64,000 nt of DNA, taken from contig NZ_JOFX01000022.1 in the NCBI RefSeq assembly GCF_000719345.1, positions 44,218-108,217 of the forward strand, read 5' to 3'. The translations under genes and the position numbers were made by a program. The stretch is from Streptomyces sp. NRRL F-2664. Lineage in GTDB: Bacteria; Actinomycetota; Actinomycetes; Streptomycetales; Streptomycetaceae. Below are positions 23,531 to 31,522 of the stretch, one piece after another; the stretch's first letter is position 1, and the number at the start of each line of letters is the position of its first letter. The notes under the pieces were generated by a model. The model was not told where the DNA came from. It worked only from the letters and a program-made list of their open reading frames with translations, and did not search any database.

Positions 23531-25354
23531 ATGGCGGACGCCGTGAGCTTCTCCTTCTCCGACACCATCGCGGGCTACGTCGTCCGCTTCGACTCCGGTG
23601 CGCGCCTGCTGCGGCTGAAGACCGCGGACGGCCGGGAGTTCGACGTCTCCCTCGCCGGCGACCCCAGCGCCGAGCTGGTCCGCAACCTGGACGAGCCGTA
23701 CATCGACGCCTCCGGGCACATCGACGAGATGCTCTCGCCCGGTCGGTTCCTCTTCGTCCACGGCATCCACTACCCCGAGCACGGCGGCCGCTTCGACGCC
23801 AAGCGCCTGGTGTTCCTGGGCCGCGGGGCCGAGGACTACCGCTTCGAGGAGGGCAGCTGGTGGATCAAGCAGATCGAGTCACTGGCCGACTTCTACCGGC
23901 GCGCGCAGTTCGGCGACGGACCGGTGGACTTCACCGAGTACCGCACCGAGATCCGGCTCGGCGGGGACAAGACCGCCAGCCACGTCCAGGAGACCGACAC
24001 GATCTCCCGCCTGGTCTACGGCATGGCCTCGGCCTACCTGCTCACCGGCAAGGACGAGTACCTGGAGGTCGCCGAACGCGGCACCGAGTACCTGCGCAAG
24101 CACATGCGGGTCGTCGACGGCGAGGAGGACGTGGTCTTCTGGTACCACGGCATCAGCGTCGACGGGGACAGCGAGCGCAAGCTGTTCACGTCGGAGTTCT
24201 CCGACGACTACGACGCGATCCCGATGTACGAGCAGATCTACGCGCTGGCCGGGCCCGTCCAGACCTACCGGATCACCGGCGACGTCCGGATCAAGAACGA
24301 CGCGGACGCCACCATCCGGCTGTTCGACAAGTTCTTCTTCGACCCGGAGCAGGGCGGCTACTACTCCCACATCGACCCGATCCTCTTCCGCGCGGACCAC
24401 GAGTCCCTGGGCGAGAACGCCGAGCGCAAGAACTGGAACTCCGTCGGCGACCACGCCCCCGCCTACCTGATCAACCTCTATCTGGCGACGGGCGAGCAGA
24501 AGTACGCCGACTTCCTGGAGTACACCTTCGACACGATCGCGGACAAGTTCCCGGACTACAAGAACAGCCCCTTCGTCCAGGAGCGCTTCTTCCGCGACTG
24601 GTCCCACGACAAGGCGCACAGCTGGCAGCAGGACCGCGCCGTCGTCGGCCACAACCTCAAGATCGCCTGGAACCTGATGCGGATGAACTCGCTGAAGGCG
24701 AAGCCCGTGTACGAGGAGCTCGCCCGGAAGATCGGCGAGATCATGCCGGCCGTCGGCAGCGACGTGCAGCGCGGCGGCTGGTACGACGTCGTGGAGCGCG
24801 TGAAGCAGGGGGACCAGGAGACGTACCGTTTCGCCTGGCACGACCGCAAGGCCTGGTGGCAGCAGGAGCAGGCGATCCTCGCCTACCTCATCCTGAACGG
24901 CACGGTCGGCGGGGAGGCGAACCTGCGCGAGGCCCGGCAGGCGCAGGCCTTCTACAACACCTTCTTCCTCGACCACGACGAGGGAGCCGTCTACTTCAAC
25001 GTCCTCGCCGACGGTACGCCGTACCTGCTCGGCACCGAGCGGCTCAAGGGCAGCCACTCGATGTCCATGTACCACTCGGCGGAGCTGTGCTATCTCGCCG
25101 CCGTCTACAACAACCTGCTCATCAACGGCCGGGAGATGGACTTCCACTTCCAGCCCGACCCGACCGGCCTGCCCGACCGCGTCCTGCGCGTCTCGCCCGA
25201 CCTGCTGCCCGCCGGCTCGGTGCGGATCGCGTCCGTGGAGATCGACGAGAAGCCGTACACCGACTTCGACGCCCAGGCGCTGACCGTGCGCCTGCCCGAC
25301 GTGCCCAGCCGCGTCAAGGTGAAGGTGCGGTTGCGGCCGACGGCCGGAAAGTAG
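23531..25354 (+). CDS. AGE-family epimerase/isomerase with extra terminal domains
   Basis: A ~607-residue protein whose middle (~110-520) is the (alpha/alpha)6 barrel of N-acylglucosamine 2-epimerase and cellobiose epimerase relatives: 'YLLTGKDEYLEVAERGTEYL', 'VGHNLKIAWNLMRMN', 'FAWHDRKAWWQQEQAILAY', with the expected His and Arg/Glu residues. Usual members have ~400 residues. Here ~100 residues precede the barrel (a small beta-rich unit with 'RLLRLKTADGREFDV') and ~85 follow. I chose ATG 23531: AAGGA lies at the right distance, whereas GTG 23522 is too close to it. It probably epimerises or isomerises a free or linked sugar; substrate unknown. Confidence 0.87.
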   Translation: MADAVSFSFSDTIAGYVVRFDSGARLLRLKTADGREFDVSLAGDPSAELVRNLDEPYIDASGHIDEMLSPGRFLFVHGIHYPEHGGRFDAKRLVFLGRGAEDYRFEEGSWWIKQIESLADFYRRAQFGDGPVDFTEYRTEIRLGGDKTASHVQETDTISRLVYGMASAYLLTGKDEYLEVAERGTEYLRKHMRVVDGEEDVVFWYHGISVDGDSERKLFTSEFSDDYDAIPMYEQIYALAGPVQTYRITGDVRIKNDADATIRLFDKFFFDPEQGGYYSHIDPILFRADHESLGENAERKNWNSVGDHAPAYLINLYLATGEQKYADFLEYTFDTIADKFPDYKNSPFVQERFFRDWSHDKAHSWQQDRAVVGHNLKIAWNLMRMNSLKAKPVYEELARKIGEIMPAVGSDVQRGGWYDVVERVKQGDQETYRFAWHDRKAWWQQEQAILAYLILNGTVGGEANLREARQAQAFYNTFFLDHDEGAVYFNVLADGTPYLLGTERLKGSHSMSMYHSAELCYLAAVYNNLLINGREMDFHFQPDPTGLPDRVLRVSPDLLPAGSVRIASVEIDEKPYTDFDAQALTVRLPDVPSRVKVKVRLRPTAGK

Positions 25355-25391
25355 CGCTCAACGGGGGGCGCCCCAACCAGAGGGGAAGGCA

Positions 25392-25736
25392 ATGACTCTC
25401 AACGTCAAGGAACGCCGGAACAAGACGGGCACCGTGCTCGTCGCCACCGGCGAGATCAACAGCGAGACGTCCGGCACGCTGCTCCAGTCCCTGCTGCCGC
25501 TGGTCCGCGAGGGCAAGCCGCTGCGGATCGACCTCACGGCGGTGACCTACGTCTCCAGCGCGGGCCTGCGCACCCTGCTCGTCGTCTACCGCGAGGCCCA
25601 GCACGCCGGCGTGGCCGTCACCCTCTACGGGGTGAGCGAGGAAGTCCGGTTCGTCATGTCGGCCACCGGCTTCCTCGACTTCTTCGAGACCGGCGAGGCC
25701 GCCGCCGCGGCCGCCAGGGCCAAGGCCGCCCGATGA
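25392..25736 (+). CDS. STAS-domain anti-sigma factor antagonist, first of two
   Basis: A 114-residue SpoIIAA/RsbV-like protein. The phospho-acceptor loop reads 'TYVSSAGLRTLL', with Ser56 at the position phosphorylated in RsbV-type proteins. In partner switching, the unphosphorylated form binds the RsbW-type kinase and frees its target. AGGGGAAGG (25380-25388) precedes the ATG. The stop overlaps glgX by four bases. The kinase and phosphatase of the same module are encoded 2.5 kb downstream in the same run of genes. Confidence 0.92.
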   Translation: MTLNVKERRNKTGTVLVATGEINSETSGTLLQSLLPLVREGKPLRIDLTAVTYVSSAGLRTLLVVYREAQHAGVAVTLYGVSEEVRFVMSATGFLDFFETGEAAAAAARAKAAR

Positions 25737-27880
25737 GCGGGACCCGGTCCGAGCAAGTGCTGCGCGTCGACGCGTACCCGACCCACGAGGTGGGCGGGTA
25801 TCGCGTCCGCGCGGGCAAACCGTTTCCCTTCGGGGCCAACGTGGTCCCCGGCGGGGTCAGCTTCTCCGTCTTCTCCGACCAGGCCACCTCCATGACCCTG
25901 GTCATCTACAAGCGCGGAGAGCCCGAACCGATGGCCGAACTGGTGTTCCCCGAGGAATTCCGCACCGGCAGCGTGTTCGCCATGACCGTCTTCGGCCTCG
26001 ATCACGAGAACATCGAGTACGGGTACCGCGCGGACGGCCCCTACGACCCGGTCACCGGCCACCGCTTCGACGCCCGCCAGGTCCTCTCCGACCCCTACGC
26101 CCGGCTGATCGCCGGCCGCGACGTGTGGGGCGACGAGCCGGACTACAGCCGCGGCTACCAGTACCGCTCCCGCGTCTGCCTCCAGGACTTCGACTGGGGC
26201 GACGACACCCCGCTGGGCATCCCCGCCGAGGACCTCGTCGTGTACGAGGCCCACGTGCGCGGCTTCACCCGCCACCCCAACTCGGGCGTCACCGCCCCCG
26301 GCACGTTCGCCGGGCTGCGGGAGAAGATCCCGTACCTGAAGGAACTGGGGGTCAACTGCATCGAGCTGCTGCCCGTGTTCGAGTTCGACGAGTGCGACAA
26401 CCCGCGCTCCAACCCGGAGACGGGCGAGAAGCTCTTCGACTACTGGGGCTACAACACCGTCTCCTTCTTCGCCCCCAAGGCCGGCTACGCGGCCACCGGA
26501 CGCTACGGGATGCAGGGCGACGAGTTCCGCACCCTGATCAAGGACCTGCACGCGGCCGGCATCGAGGTCATCCTCGACGTCGTCTTCAACCACACCGCCG
26601 AGGGCAACGAGCAGGGGCCGACGATCTCCTTCAAGGGGCTCGACAACGCCACCTACTACATGCTCACGCCCGAGGGCTACTACTTCAACTTCAGCGGTAC
26701 CGGCAACACGGTCAACTGCAACCACCCCGTCGTGCGCAACTTCGTCCTCGACTGCCTGCGCCACTGGGTCGCCGACTACCACATCGACGGGTTCCGCTTC
26801 GACCTCGCCGCCATCCTCGGCCGATCGCTGGACGGCACCCCCCTGCCCAACCCGCCGCTCCTGGAGCTGCTCGCCTACGACCCGGTCCTGCGGCACACCA
26901 AGCTCATCGCCGAGGCCTGGGACGCCGGTGGCCTCTACGAGGTGGGCAACTTCCCGGCGTACGGACGCTGGGCGGAGTGGAACGGCAAGTACCGCGACAC
27001 CGTGCGCCGTTTTCTCAAGGGCGACCCCGGCGTCACCGGCGAACTGGCCACCCGCATCGCCGGCTCGCCCGACCTCTACTCCGGCCGCGGCACCGCCGCC
27101 TCGGTCAACTTCCTCACCGCGCACGACGGGTTCACCCTCGCCGACCTGGTCTCCTACAACGACAAGCACAACGAGGCCAACGGCGAGGGCAACAACGACG
27201 GCGCCAACGACAACAACAGCTGGAACTGCGGCGCCGAGGGCCCCACCGACGACCCGGCGATCAACACCCTGCGCACCCGCCAGATGAAGAACGCCCTCGC
27301 CATCCTCCTCACCAGCCAGGGCATCCCCATGCTGCTCTCCGGCGACGAGGTCGGCAGGACCCAGCAGGGCAACAACAACACCTACTGCCAGGACAACGAA
27401 CTGTCCTGGTTCGACTGGGACCAGGTCGACGACAACGCCGAACTGCTCCGCTTCACCCGCCACATGATCGCCTTCCGCAAACGCCACCGCGAGCTGCGCT
27501 CCACCTCCCACCCCACCGGACAGGTCCGCGAGCACCTCGGCCTGCCCGACATCAGCTGGCACGGCGAACGGGCCTGGCAGCCCGACTGGTCGGCGGACAG
27601 CCGCCTGGTGGCGGTCGCCCGCTGCGGCGCCGGGGACGACGACGTGGTGTACGTCGCCATGAACGCCCACTGGGAGTCCCACGACCTGGAACTGCCCGCG
27701 CTGCCCGGCGGACGCAGCTGGCACCTGTTCGCCGACACCGGGGCCGAGGCACCGCACGACATCCGCACCCCGGGCACCGAGCCGGAGCTGGACAACGCCG
27801 GCAAGTACCTGATCGGCCCGCGCTCGGTGGTGGTCCTCGTGGGCCGCACCAACGACCCCGACGCATCCGACACGCCCTGA
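25733..27880 (+). CDS. glgX: Glycogen debranching enzyme (GH13)
   Basis: A 715-residue alpha-1,6-glucosidase of the GlgX/TreX type: N-terminal CBM48 (~20-130), GH13 barrel (~160-600), C-terminal beta domain. The catalytic triad is intact: Asp357 ('DGFRFDLA'), Glu394 ('LIAEAWDAG') and Asp465 ('TAHDGF'). It removes short branches from phosphorylase-trimmed glycogen. The ATG overlaps the STAS gene's stop. A debranching enzyme between a STAS gene and its partner-switch mates is unusual. It suggests that glycogen use is controlled together with, or by, this signalling module. Confidence 0.95.
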   Translation: MSGTRSEQVLRVDAYPTHEVGGYRVRAGKPFPFGANVVPGGVSFSVFSDQATSMTLVIYKRGEPEPMAELVFPEEFRTGSVFAMTVFGLDHENIEYGYRADGPYDPVTGHRFDARQVLSDPYARLIAGRDVWGDEPDYSRGYQYRSRVCLQDFDWGDDTPLGIPAEDLVVYEAHVRGFTRHPNSGVTAPGTFAGLREKIPYLKELGVNCIELLPVFEFDECDNPRSNPETGEKLFDYWGYNTVSFFAPKAGYAATGRYGMQGDEFRTLIKDLHAAGIEVILDVVFNHTAEGNEQGPTISFKGLDNATYYMLTPEGYYFNFSGTGNTVNCNHPVVRNFVLDCLRHWVADYHIDGFRFDLAAILGRSLDGTPLPNPPLLELLAYDPVLRHTKLIAEAWDAGGLYEVGNFPAYGRWAEWNGKYRDTVRRFLKGDPGVTGELATRIAGSPDLYSGRGTAASVNFLTAHDGFTLADLVSYNDKHNEANGEGNNDGANDNNSWNCGAEGPTDDPAINTLRTRQMKNALAILLTSQGIPMLLSGDEVGRTQQGNNNTYCQDNELSWFDWDQVDDNAELLRFTRHMIAFRKRHRELRSTSHPTGQVREHLGLPDISWHGERAWQPDWSADSRLVAVARCGAGDDDVVYVAMNAHWESHDLELPALPGGRSWHLFADTGAEAPHDIRTPGTEPELDNAGKYLIGPRSVVVLVGRTNDPDASDTP

Positions 27881-27896
27881 CCGAAGGAGACCTGAC

Positions 27897-28208
27897 ATGC
27901 CGCTTTCCGTGTCCCTGAGCATCGTCGGCGACACCACCGTGATCGAACTGTCGGGCGAGCTGGACGCCGAGACCGCGCCGGACTTCCACCGCACCATCGA
28001 GAAGGCCGCCGGGCACGGCACCACCACCGTCGAGATCAGGATGGCCGGCGTCGGCTACATGGCCAGCGCCGGACTGCGCTCCCTCGTCTTCGCGCAGCAG
28101 AAGATCGCGGACCACGTCACCATCAAGGTGGTCGGTGCCATCGAGCCCGTCTCCCGGACCATCCGGACGGCCGGCCTCGACCGCAGCATCGTCATCTGCG
28201 ACGAGTGA
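27897..28208 (+). CDS. STAS-domain anti-sigma factor antagonist, second of two
   Basis: A 103-residue RsbV-like protein. The phospho-acceptor loop 'GYMASAGLRSLVF' keeps the key Ser57. GAAGGAG (27883-27889) lies before the ATG. The stop overlaps the kinase gene by four bases (GTGA), the coupling typical of rsbV-rsbW pairs, so this is the more likely cognate antagonist. The first STAS protein may be a second input or may serve another kinase. Confidence 0.93.
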   Translation: MPLSVSLSIVGDTTVIELSGELDAETAPDFHRTIEKAAGHGTTTVEIRMAGVGYMASAGLRSLVFAQQKIADHVTIKVVGAIEPVSRTIRTAGLDRSIVICDE

Positions 28209-28678
28209 CGACCATGAGCGACATGGTCGAGCTGGCGAGGACGCCCGTCGTACTGGAGGTGCCCGCGACGATCGGGGCACTGGGCGACATCGCCGCGTTC
28301 GTCCTGCGACTGGCCGGCCGGGCGGGGCTCGACCGACACGCCTCGTACCGGCTCCGGCTGGCCGTCGACGAACTGGCCACGAACATCGTCATGCACGGGT
28401 ACCGGGGCGGCGACGGACGGATCACCGTCCGCGGCCGCTCCGGCCCCGGCGGGGTGCAGGTCACCGTCGAGGACACTGCCCCGGCCTTCGACCCCGTCGC
28501 GGGCCGACTGCCGCCCTGCCCCGGGGTCCCCCCGCAGGACCGGCGGATCGGCGGCCTCGGCATCCACCTTGCCCTGACCAGCGTGGACGAGTTCGCCTAT
28601 GCCCGCAGGGACGGCCGCAACATCAGCACGCTGACCGTGAAGGCTGAGGGGACGGACCCATGCCCTCCACGACCGTGA
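28205..28678 (+). CDS. RsbW-like serine kinase/anti-sigma regulatory factor
   Basis: A 157-residue GHKL ATPase. The N box is 'AVDELATNIVMHGY' and the G2 box 'IGGLGIHLALTSVDEF'; 'VTVEDTAPAFDP' is the G1-like segment. Such kinases phosphorylate their STAS partner and sequester a sigma factor or another target. No sigma factor gene is in the window, so the target is encoded elsewhere or is not a sigma factor. The start overlaps the STAS gene and the 3' end overlaps the phosphatase gene by 19 bases, so the three proteins are made in step. Confidence 0.92.
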   Translation: MTTMSDMVELARTPVVLEVPATIGALGDIAAFVLRLAGRAGLDRHASYRLRLAVDELATNIVMHGYRGGDGRITVRGRSGPGGVQVTVEDTAPAFDPVAGRLPPCPGVPPQDRRIGGLGIHLALTSVDEFAYARRDGRNISTLTVKAEGTDPCPPRP

Positions 28679-29919
28679 TCATCCTCGACGCGCACCCGTC
28701 TCCGCCGCCGCAACTGCTGCACGCCCTGCGGGCGATGGACGCCTCCCTCGTCACCCGCACCCTGACGGAGCTGAACGAAGGCCCGCTGGAGCTGCTGCCC
28801 GTCGCGGACGTGCTGCTCGCCCCGGCCGAGTCCGACGGGGACGCCGTACGGACGGCCGTACGCCGGCTGCGCCGCTGGGCCGGAGCACCCATCGTGGTCG
28901 TCTGGACCGTGACGGAGTTCGCCGCCCTGGAGGAACACGTCCGCATCGGGCACGACTACCTCGTACCGCCCTTCCTGCCCGCCCTCGTCGGAGCCCGGCT
29001 GCACAGCTGCTCGGAGCGCGCCGGACTCGGCCGCACCCTGCGCGAGGCCGACGCCCGCGCCGAACTCATGGGATACGAGAAGGAACTGCAGATCGGCCGG
29101 GAGATCCAGGCCGGCTTCCTGCCCGAATCACTGCCCGTCCCCGACGGCTGGGAGATCGACGTCCGCTTCCGGCCCGCCCGGCAGGTCGCCGGGGACTTCT
29201 ACGACGTCTTCGAGATCTCCCGCGGCCGCCGGCTCGCCTTCGTCGTCGCCGACGTCTGCGACAAGGGGGTCGGCGCCGCGCTCTTCATGGCGCTCATCCG
29301 CTCCCTGCTGCGGCACACCGCCCAGAACAGCGGCCTCCAGCACCTGGTCGCCGCCGGCCGGGCCGGGGGCAGCCGGCGGATCCCGGTGGTCGGCGCCACC
29401 CCCCTGCTCAACGCGGTCACCGCCACCAACGGCTACCTCACCAGCAACCACCTGCGGCAGGGCTACTTCGCCACCCTGTTCTTCGGGGTGCTGGACCCGC
29501 TCACCGGCAGCCTCGTCTACATCAACGGCGGCCACAACCCGCCCCTGCTGCTGCCCGCCGACGGCCGCCCCCCGGCCGCCCTGGACATCACCGGACCGGC
29601 GGTCGGGGTCCTGCCCGACTGCGTCTACACCCTCGGCTACGCCCAGCTGGACCCGGGCGACACCCTCTTCGCGTTCACCGACGGCGTCCCCGAGGCCCGC
29701 TGCCCGAACGGCAGCTTCCTCGGCGACGAAAGGGTGCTGGAACTGCTCACCGGCCCGCCGGCGAGCGGCAAGGACGTCGTCGACCGGATGGACCTGGCGG
29801 TGCGCGAGCACACCGGCACCGCCGAACAGCACGACGACGTCACCATGCTCGCCCTGCACCGTCCGCGTACGGCGCGGGGGCCGTACGCGGACGGCGCCGG
29901 CCGGCGGGTGGTGGCCTAG
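28660..29919 (+). CDS. SpoIIE/RsbU-type PP2C phosphatase with N-terminal receiver-like domain
   Basis: A 419-residue phosphatase. Residues 1-~120 look like a degenerate receiver ('TTVIILDAHPSPPPQLL') without the clear phospho-acceptor Asp on strand three. A short coiled coil ('YEKELQIGREIQAGFLPESL') links to the PP2C-type domain. There the metal-binding residues are visible: 'VAGDFYDVF', 'VVADVCDKGVGAALFMA', 'FAFTDGVPEA' and 'AEQHDDVTMLAL'. It should dephosphorylate the STAS proteins and so trigger the switch. A ~30-residue insert within the PP2C domain ('AAGRAGGSRRIPVVGATPLL') is common in Streptomyces relatives. Confidence 0.93.
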   Translation: MPSTTVIILDAHPSPPPQLLHALRAMDASLVTRTLTELNEGPLELLPVADVLLAPAESDGDAVRTAVRRLRRWAGAPIVVVWTVTEFAALEEHVRIGHDYLVPPFLPALVGARLHSCSERAGLGRTLREADARAELMGYEKELQIGREIQAGFLPESLPVPDGWEIDVRFRPARQVAGDFYDVFEISRGRRLAFVVADVCDKGVGAALFMALIRSLLRHTAQNSGLQHLVAAGRAGGSRRIPVVGATPLLNAVTATNGYLTSNHLRQGYFATLFFGVLDPLTGSLVYINGGHNPPLLLPADGRPPAALDITGPAVGVLPDCVYTLGYAQLDPGDTLFAFTDGVPEARCPNGSFLGDERVLELLTGPPASGKDVVDRMDLAVREHTGTAEQHDDVTMLALHRPRTARGPYADGAGRRVVA

Positions 29920-30663
29920 GTGGCCCGCACCGTCGTGGTGCACTCGCACCGCGGGGGGACGGGCAAGTCCTCGGTCCTCGCCAACCTCGCGCTGCTCATC
30001 GCAGCCGGGGGACGCCGGGTGGGAGTGGTGGACACCGACATCCAGTCACCCACCCTGGACCTGCTCTTCCGGCTCGACCCCGGCCCCTCCCTGGCCGACT
30101 ACCTGCTCGGCCGCTGCGAGATCGAGGCCGCCGCCCAGCCGGCCGGCGTGCCCGGGCTGTACGTCGTACCGGCCCGGACCGGGACGGCGGCCCTGCGCGA
30201 GCTGATGGCCGGGGGCTACGACGTGGGCCTGCTGCCGGAGGGCTTCGACCGGCTGGCCGAGCACTACGCGCTCGACGTGCTGCTGCTCGACACCCACGCC
30301 GGACTCAACAACGAGTCCGTCACCGCGATGGCGAGCGCCGACGTACTCGTCATCATGGCGCGGGCCGACCGGATCGACCTCTCCGGGGTCGAGGAGACCA
30401 TCGCCCTCGCCGGGCGCCTGGCCTGCCGCCGGACGGTGGTGCTGAGCATGGCGCCCGCGGGCATCGACCGGGACGCCGCCCGCCGCCGCTCCGAGGAGGT
30501 CTACGGCGCACCCGTGGCCGGAATCCTTCCGTACTCGCCGGAAATGGCCTCCCTGTACGGAGAGCGCATATTTGCAGAAGCCCATCCCGACCATCCCCTG
30601 GTCGGTGAATTCCGCACCATCATCTCGGCGTTGGACGCACGTGACGAAGTATCGCGGGCCTGA
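29920..30663 (+). CDS. MinD/ParA-like P-loop ATPase
   Basis: A 247-residue SIMIBI-class ATPase. The deviant Walker A is 'HRGGTGKSS' (~10-18), with Arg11 at the position of the usual signature lysine. 'VGVVDTDIQSPTLDLLF' is the A' motif and 'VLLLDTHAGLNNES' the Walker B. No C-terminal amphipathic membrane helix like MinD's is obvious. The GTG start follows the phosphatase stop directly. It may position or switch the signalling complex, or act like a CpaE/BldD-linked ATPase; this is inference. The last gene before an internal terminator. Confidence 0.9.
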   Translation: MARTVVVHSHRGGTGKSSVLANLALLIAAGGRRVGVVDTDIQSPTLDLLFRLDPGPSLADYLLGRCEIEAAAQPAGVPGLYVVPARTGTAALRELMAGGYDVGLLPEGFDRLAEHYALDVLLLDTHAGLNNESVTAMASADVLVIMARADRIDLSGVEETIALAGRLACRRTVVLSMAPAGIDRDAARRRSEEVYGAPVAGILPYSPEMASLYGERIFAEAHPDHPLVGEFRTIISALDARDEVSRA

Positions 30664-30675
30664 CGTCACCCCCTT

Positions 30676-30695
30676 ACGCCCCCTGCGGGGGGCGT
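30676..30695 (+). terminator. Hairpin inside the cluster after the ParA-like gene
   Basis: ACGCCCCC (30676-30683) and GGGGGCGT (30688-30695) pair perfectly with loop TGCG. The hairpin follows the ParA-like stop by 12 bases and precedes the third DJ-1 gene. It probably divides the cluster into at least two transcripts or attenuates the second. Confidence 0.7.
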
Positions 30696-30732
30696 GTTGA
30701 ATCGGCAGCGAATCCAGAACAAGGAGAGAATC

Positions 30733-31473
30733 ATGAAGATTCTCGTCGTCATGACGGCCAAGGCGACCCTGCACCTGCTGGACGGCGAACAGCATCCCTC
30801 GGGATTCTGGGCAGAGGAATTCGTCGTTCCCTTCTCGCTCTTCAAGGCCGCCGGCCACGACGTGGACGTGGCGACGATCGCCGGCCGCGCGCCCACGGTC
30901 GACCGGACGAGCATCGACCCCCGGTTCCTCCAGTGGGTCCGGCCCCAGGGTTCACCCGACGAGGACGCGGCCAACGCCGCCGAGTACGTCCGCGTCATCG
31001 AGAACACCCCCCAGCTGAAGGCCCCCCTGGCCCTGGAGTCCCTCACCGAGAAGGACATCGCCGACTACGACGGCGTCTACGTCAGCGGCGGCCACGGCGC
31101 GATCGGAGACCTGCCCAAGTCCGACGAACTCGCCCAGATCCTGCGCTGGGTCATCGCCCAGGACAAGCCCCTCGCGACGGTCTGCCACGGCCACACCTCG
31201 CTGCTCGCACTGCGCGACGGCGAAGGCCGCTGGCCCTTCGAGGGCTACCGGATGACGGCCTTCTCGCACGACGAGGAACTGGTCACCGACATGGCCGGCC
31301 GGCTCCCGCTGATCCTCGAAGTGGAGCTCACCCGCCTCGGCGCCCGCTACGAGAAGGCCGCCGCCATCTGGGACTCGCACGTGGTCGTCGACCGCAGGCT
31401 GACGACCGGCCAGAACCCGTACTCCTCCAAGGCCCTCGCGGAGACGTTCCTGAGCCAGCTCGCGAAGGGCTGA
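30733..31473 (+). CDS. DJ-1/PfpI-family protein (Hsp31-like), third of three
   Basis: A 246-residue class I GATase-like protein of the Hsp31/glyoxalase III type. The catalytic triad region includes Glu28/29 ('GFWAEEFVVP'), Cys151-His152 ('ATVCHGHTSL') and 'VSGGHGAIGD'. Hsp31-type enzymes convert methylglyoxal to lactate without glutathione. AAGGAGAG (30721-30728) sits five bases before the ATG. The first 15 codons are AT-richer than the surroundings. It begins the second half of the cluster and is followed 49 bases later by an aldehyde dehydrogenase. Confidence 0.9.
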   Translation: MKILVVMTAKATLHLLDGEQHPSGFWAEEFVVPFSLFKAAGHDVDVATIAGRAPTVDRTSIDPRFLQWVRPQGSPDEDAANAAEYVRVIENTPQLKAPLALESLTEKDIADYDGVYVSGGHGAIGDLPKSDELAQILRWVIAQDKPLATVCHGHTSLLALRDGEGRWPFEGYRMTAFSHDEELVTDMAGRLPLILEVELTRLGARYEKAAAIWDSHVVVDRRLTTGQNPYSSKALAETFLSQLAKG

Positions 31474-31522
31474 GGGGACACCCCACCCCCGCCCGCCCCG
31501 CATCCGACACCGGAAGGCAGCC

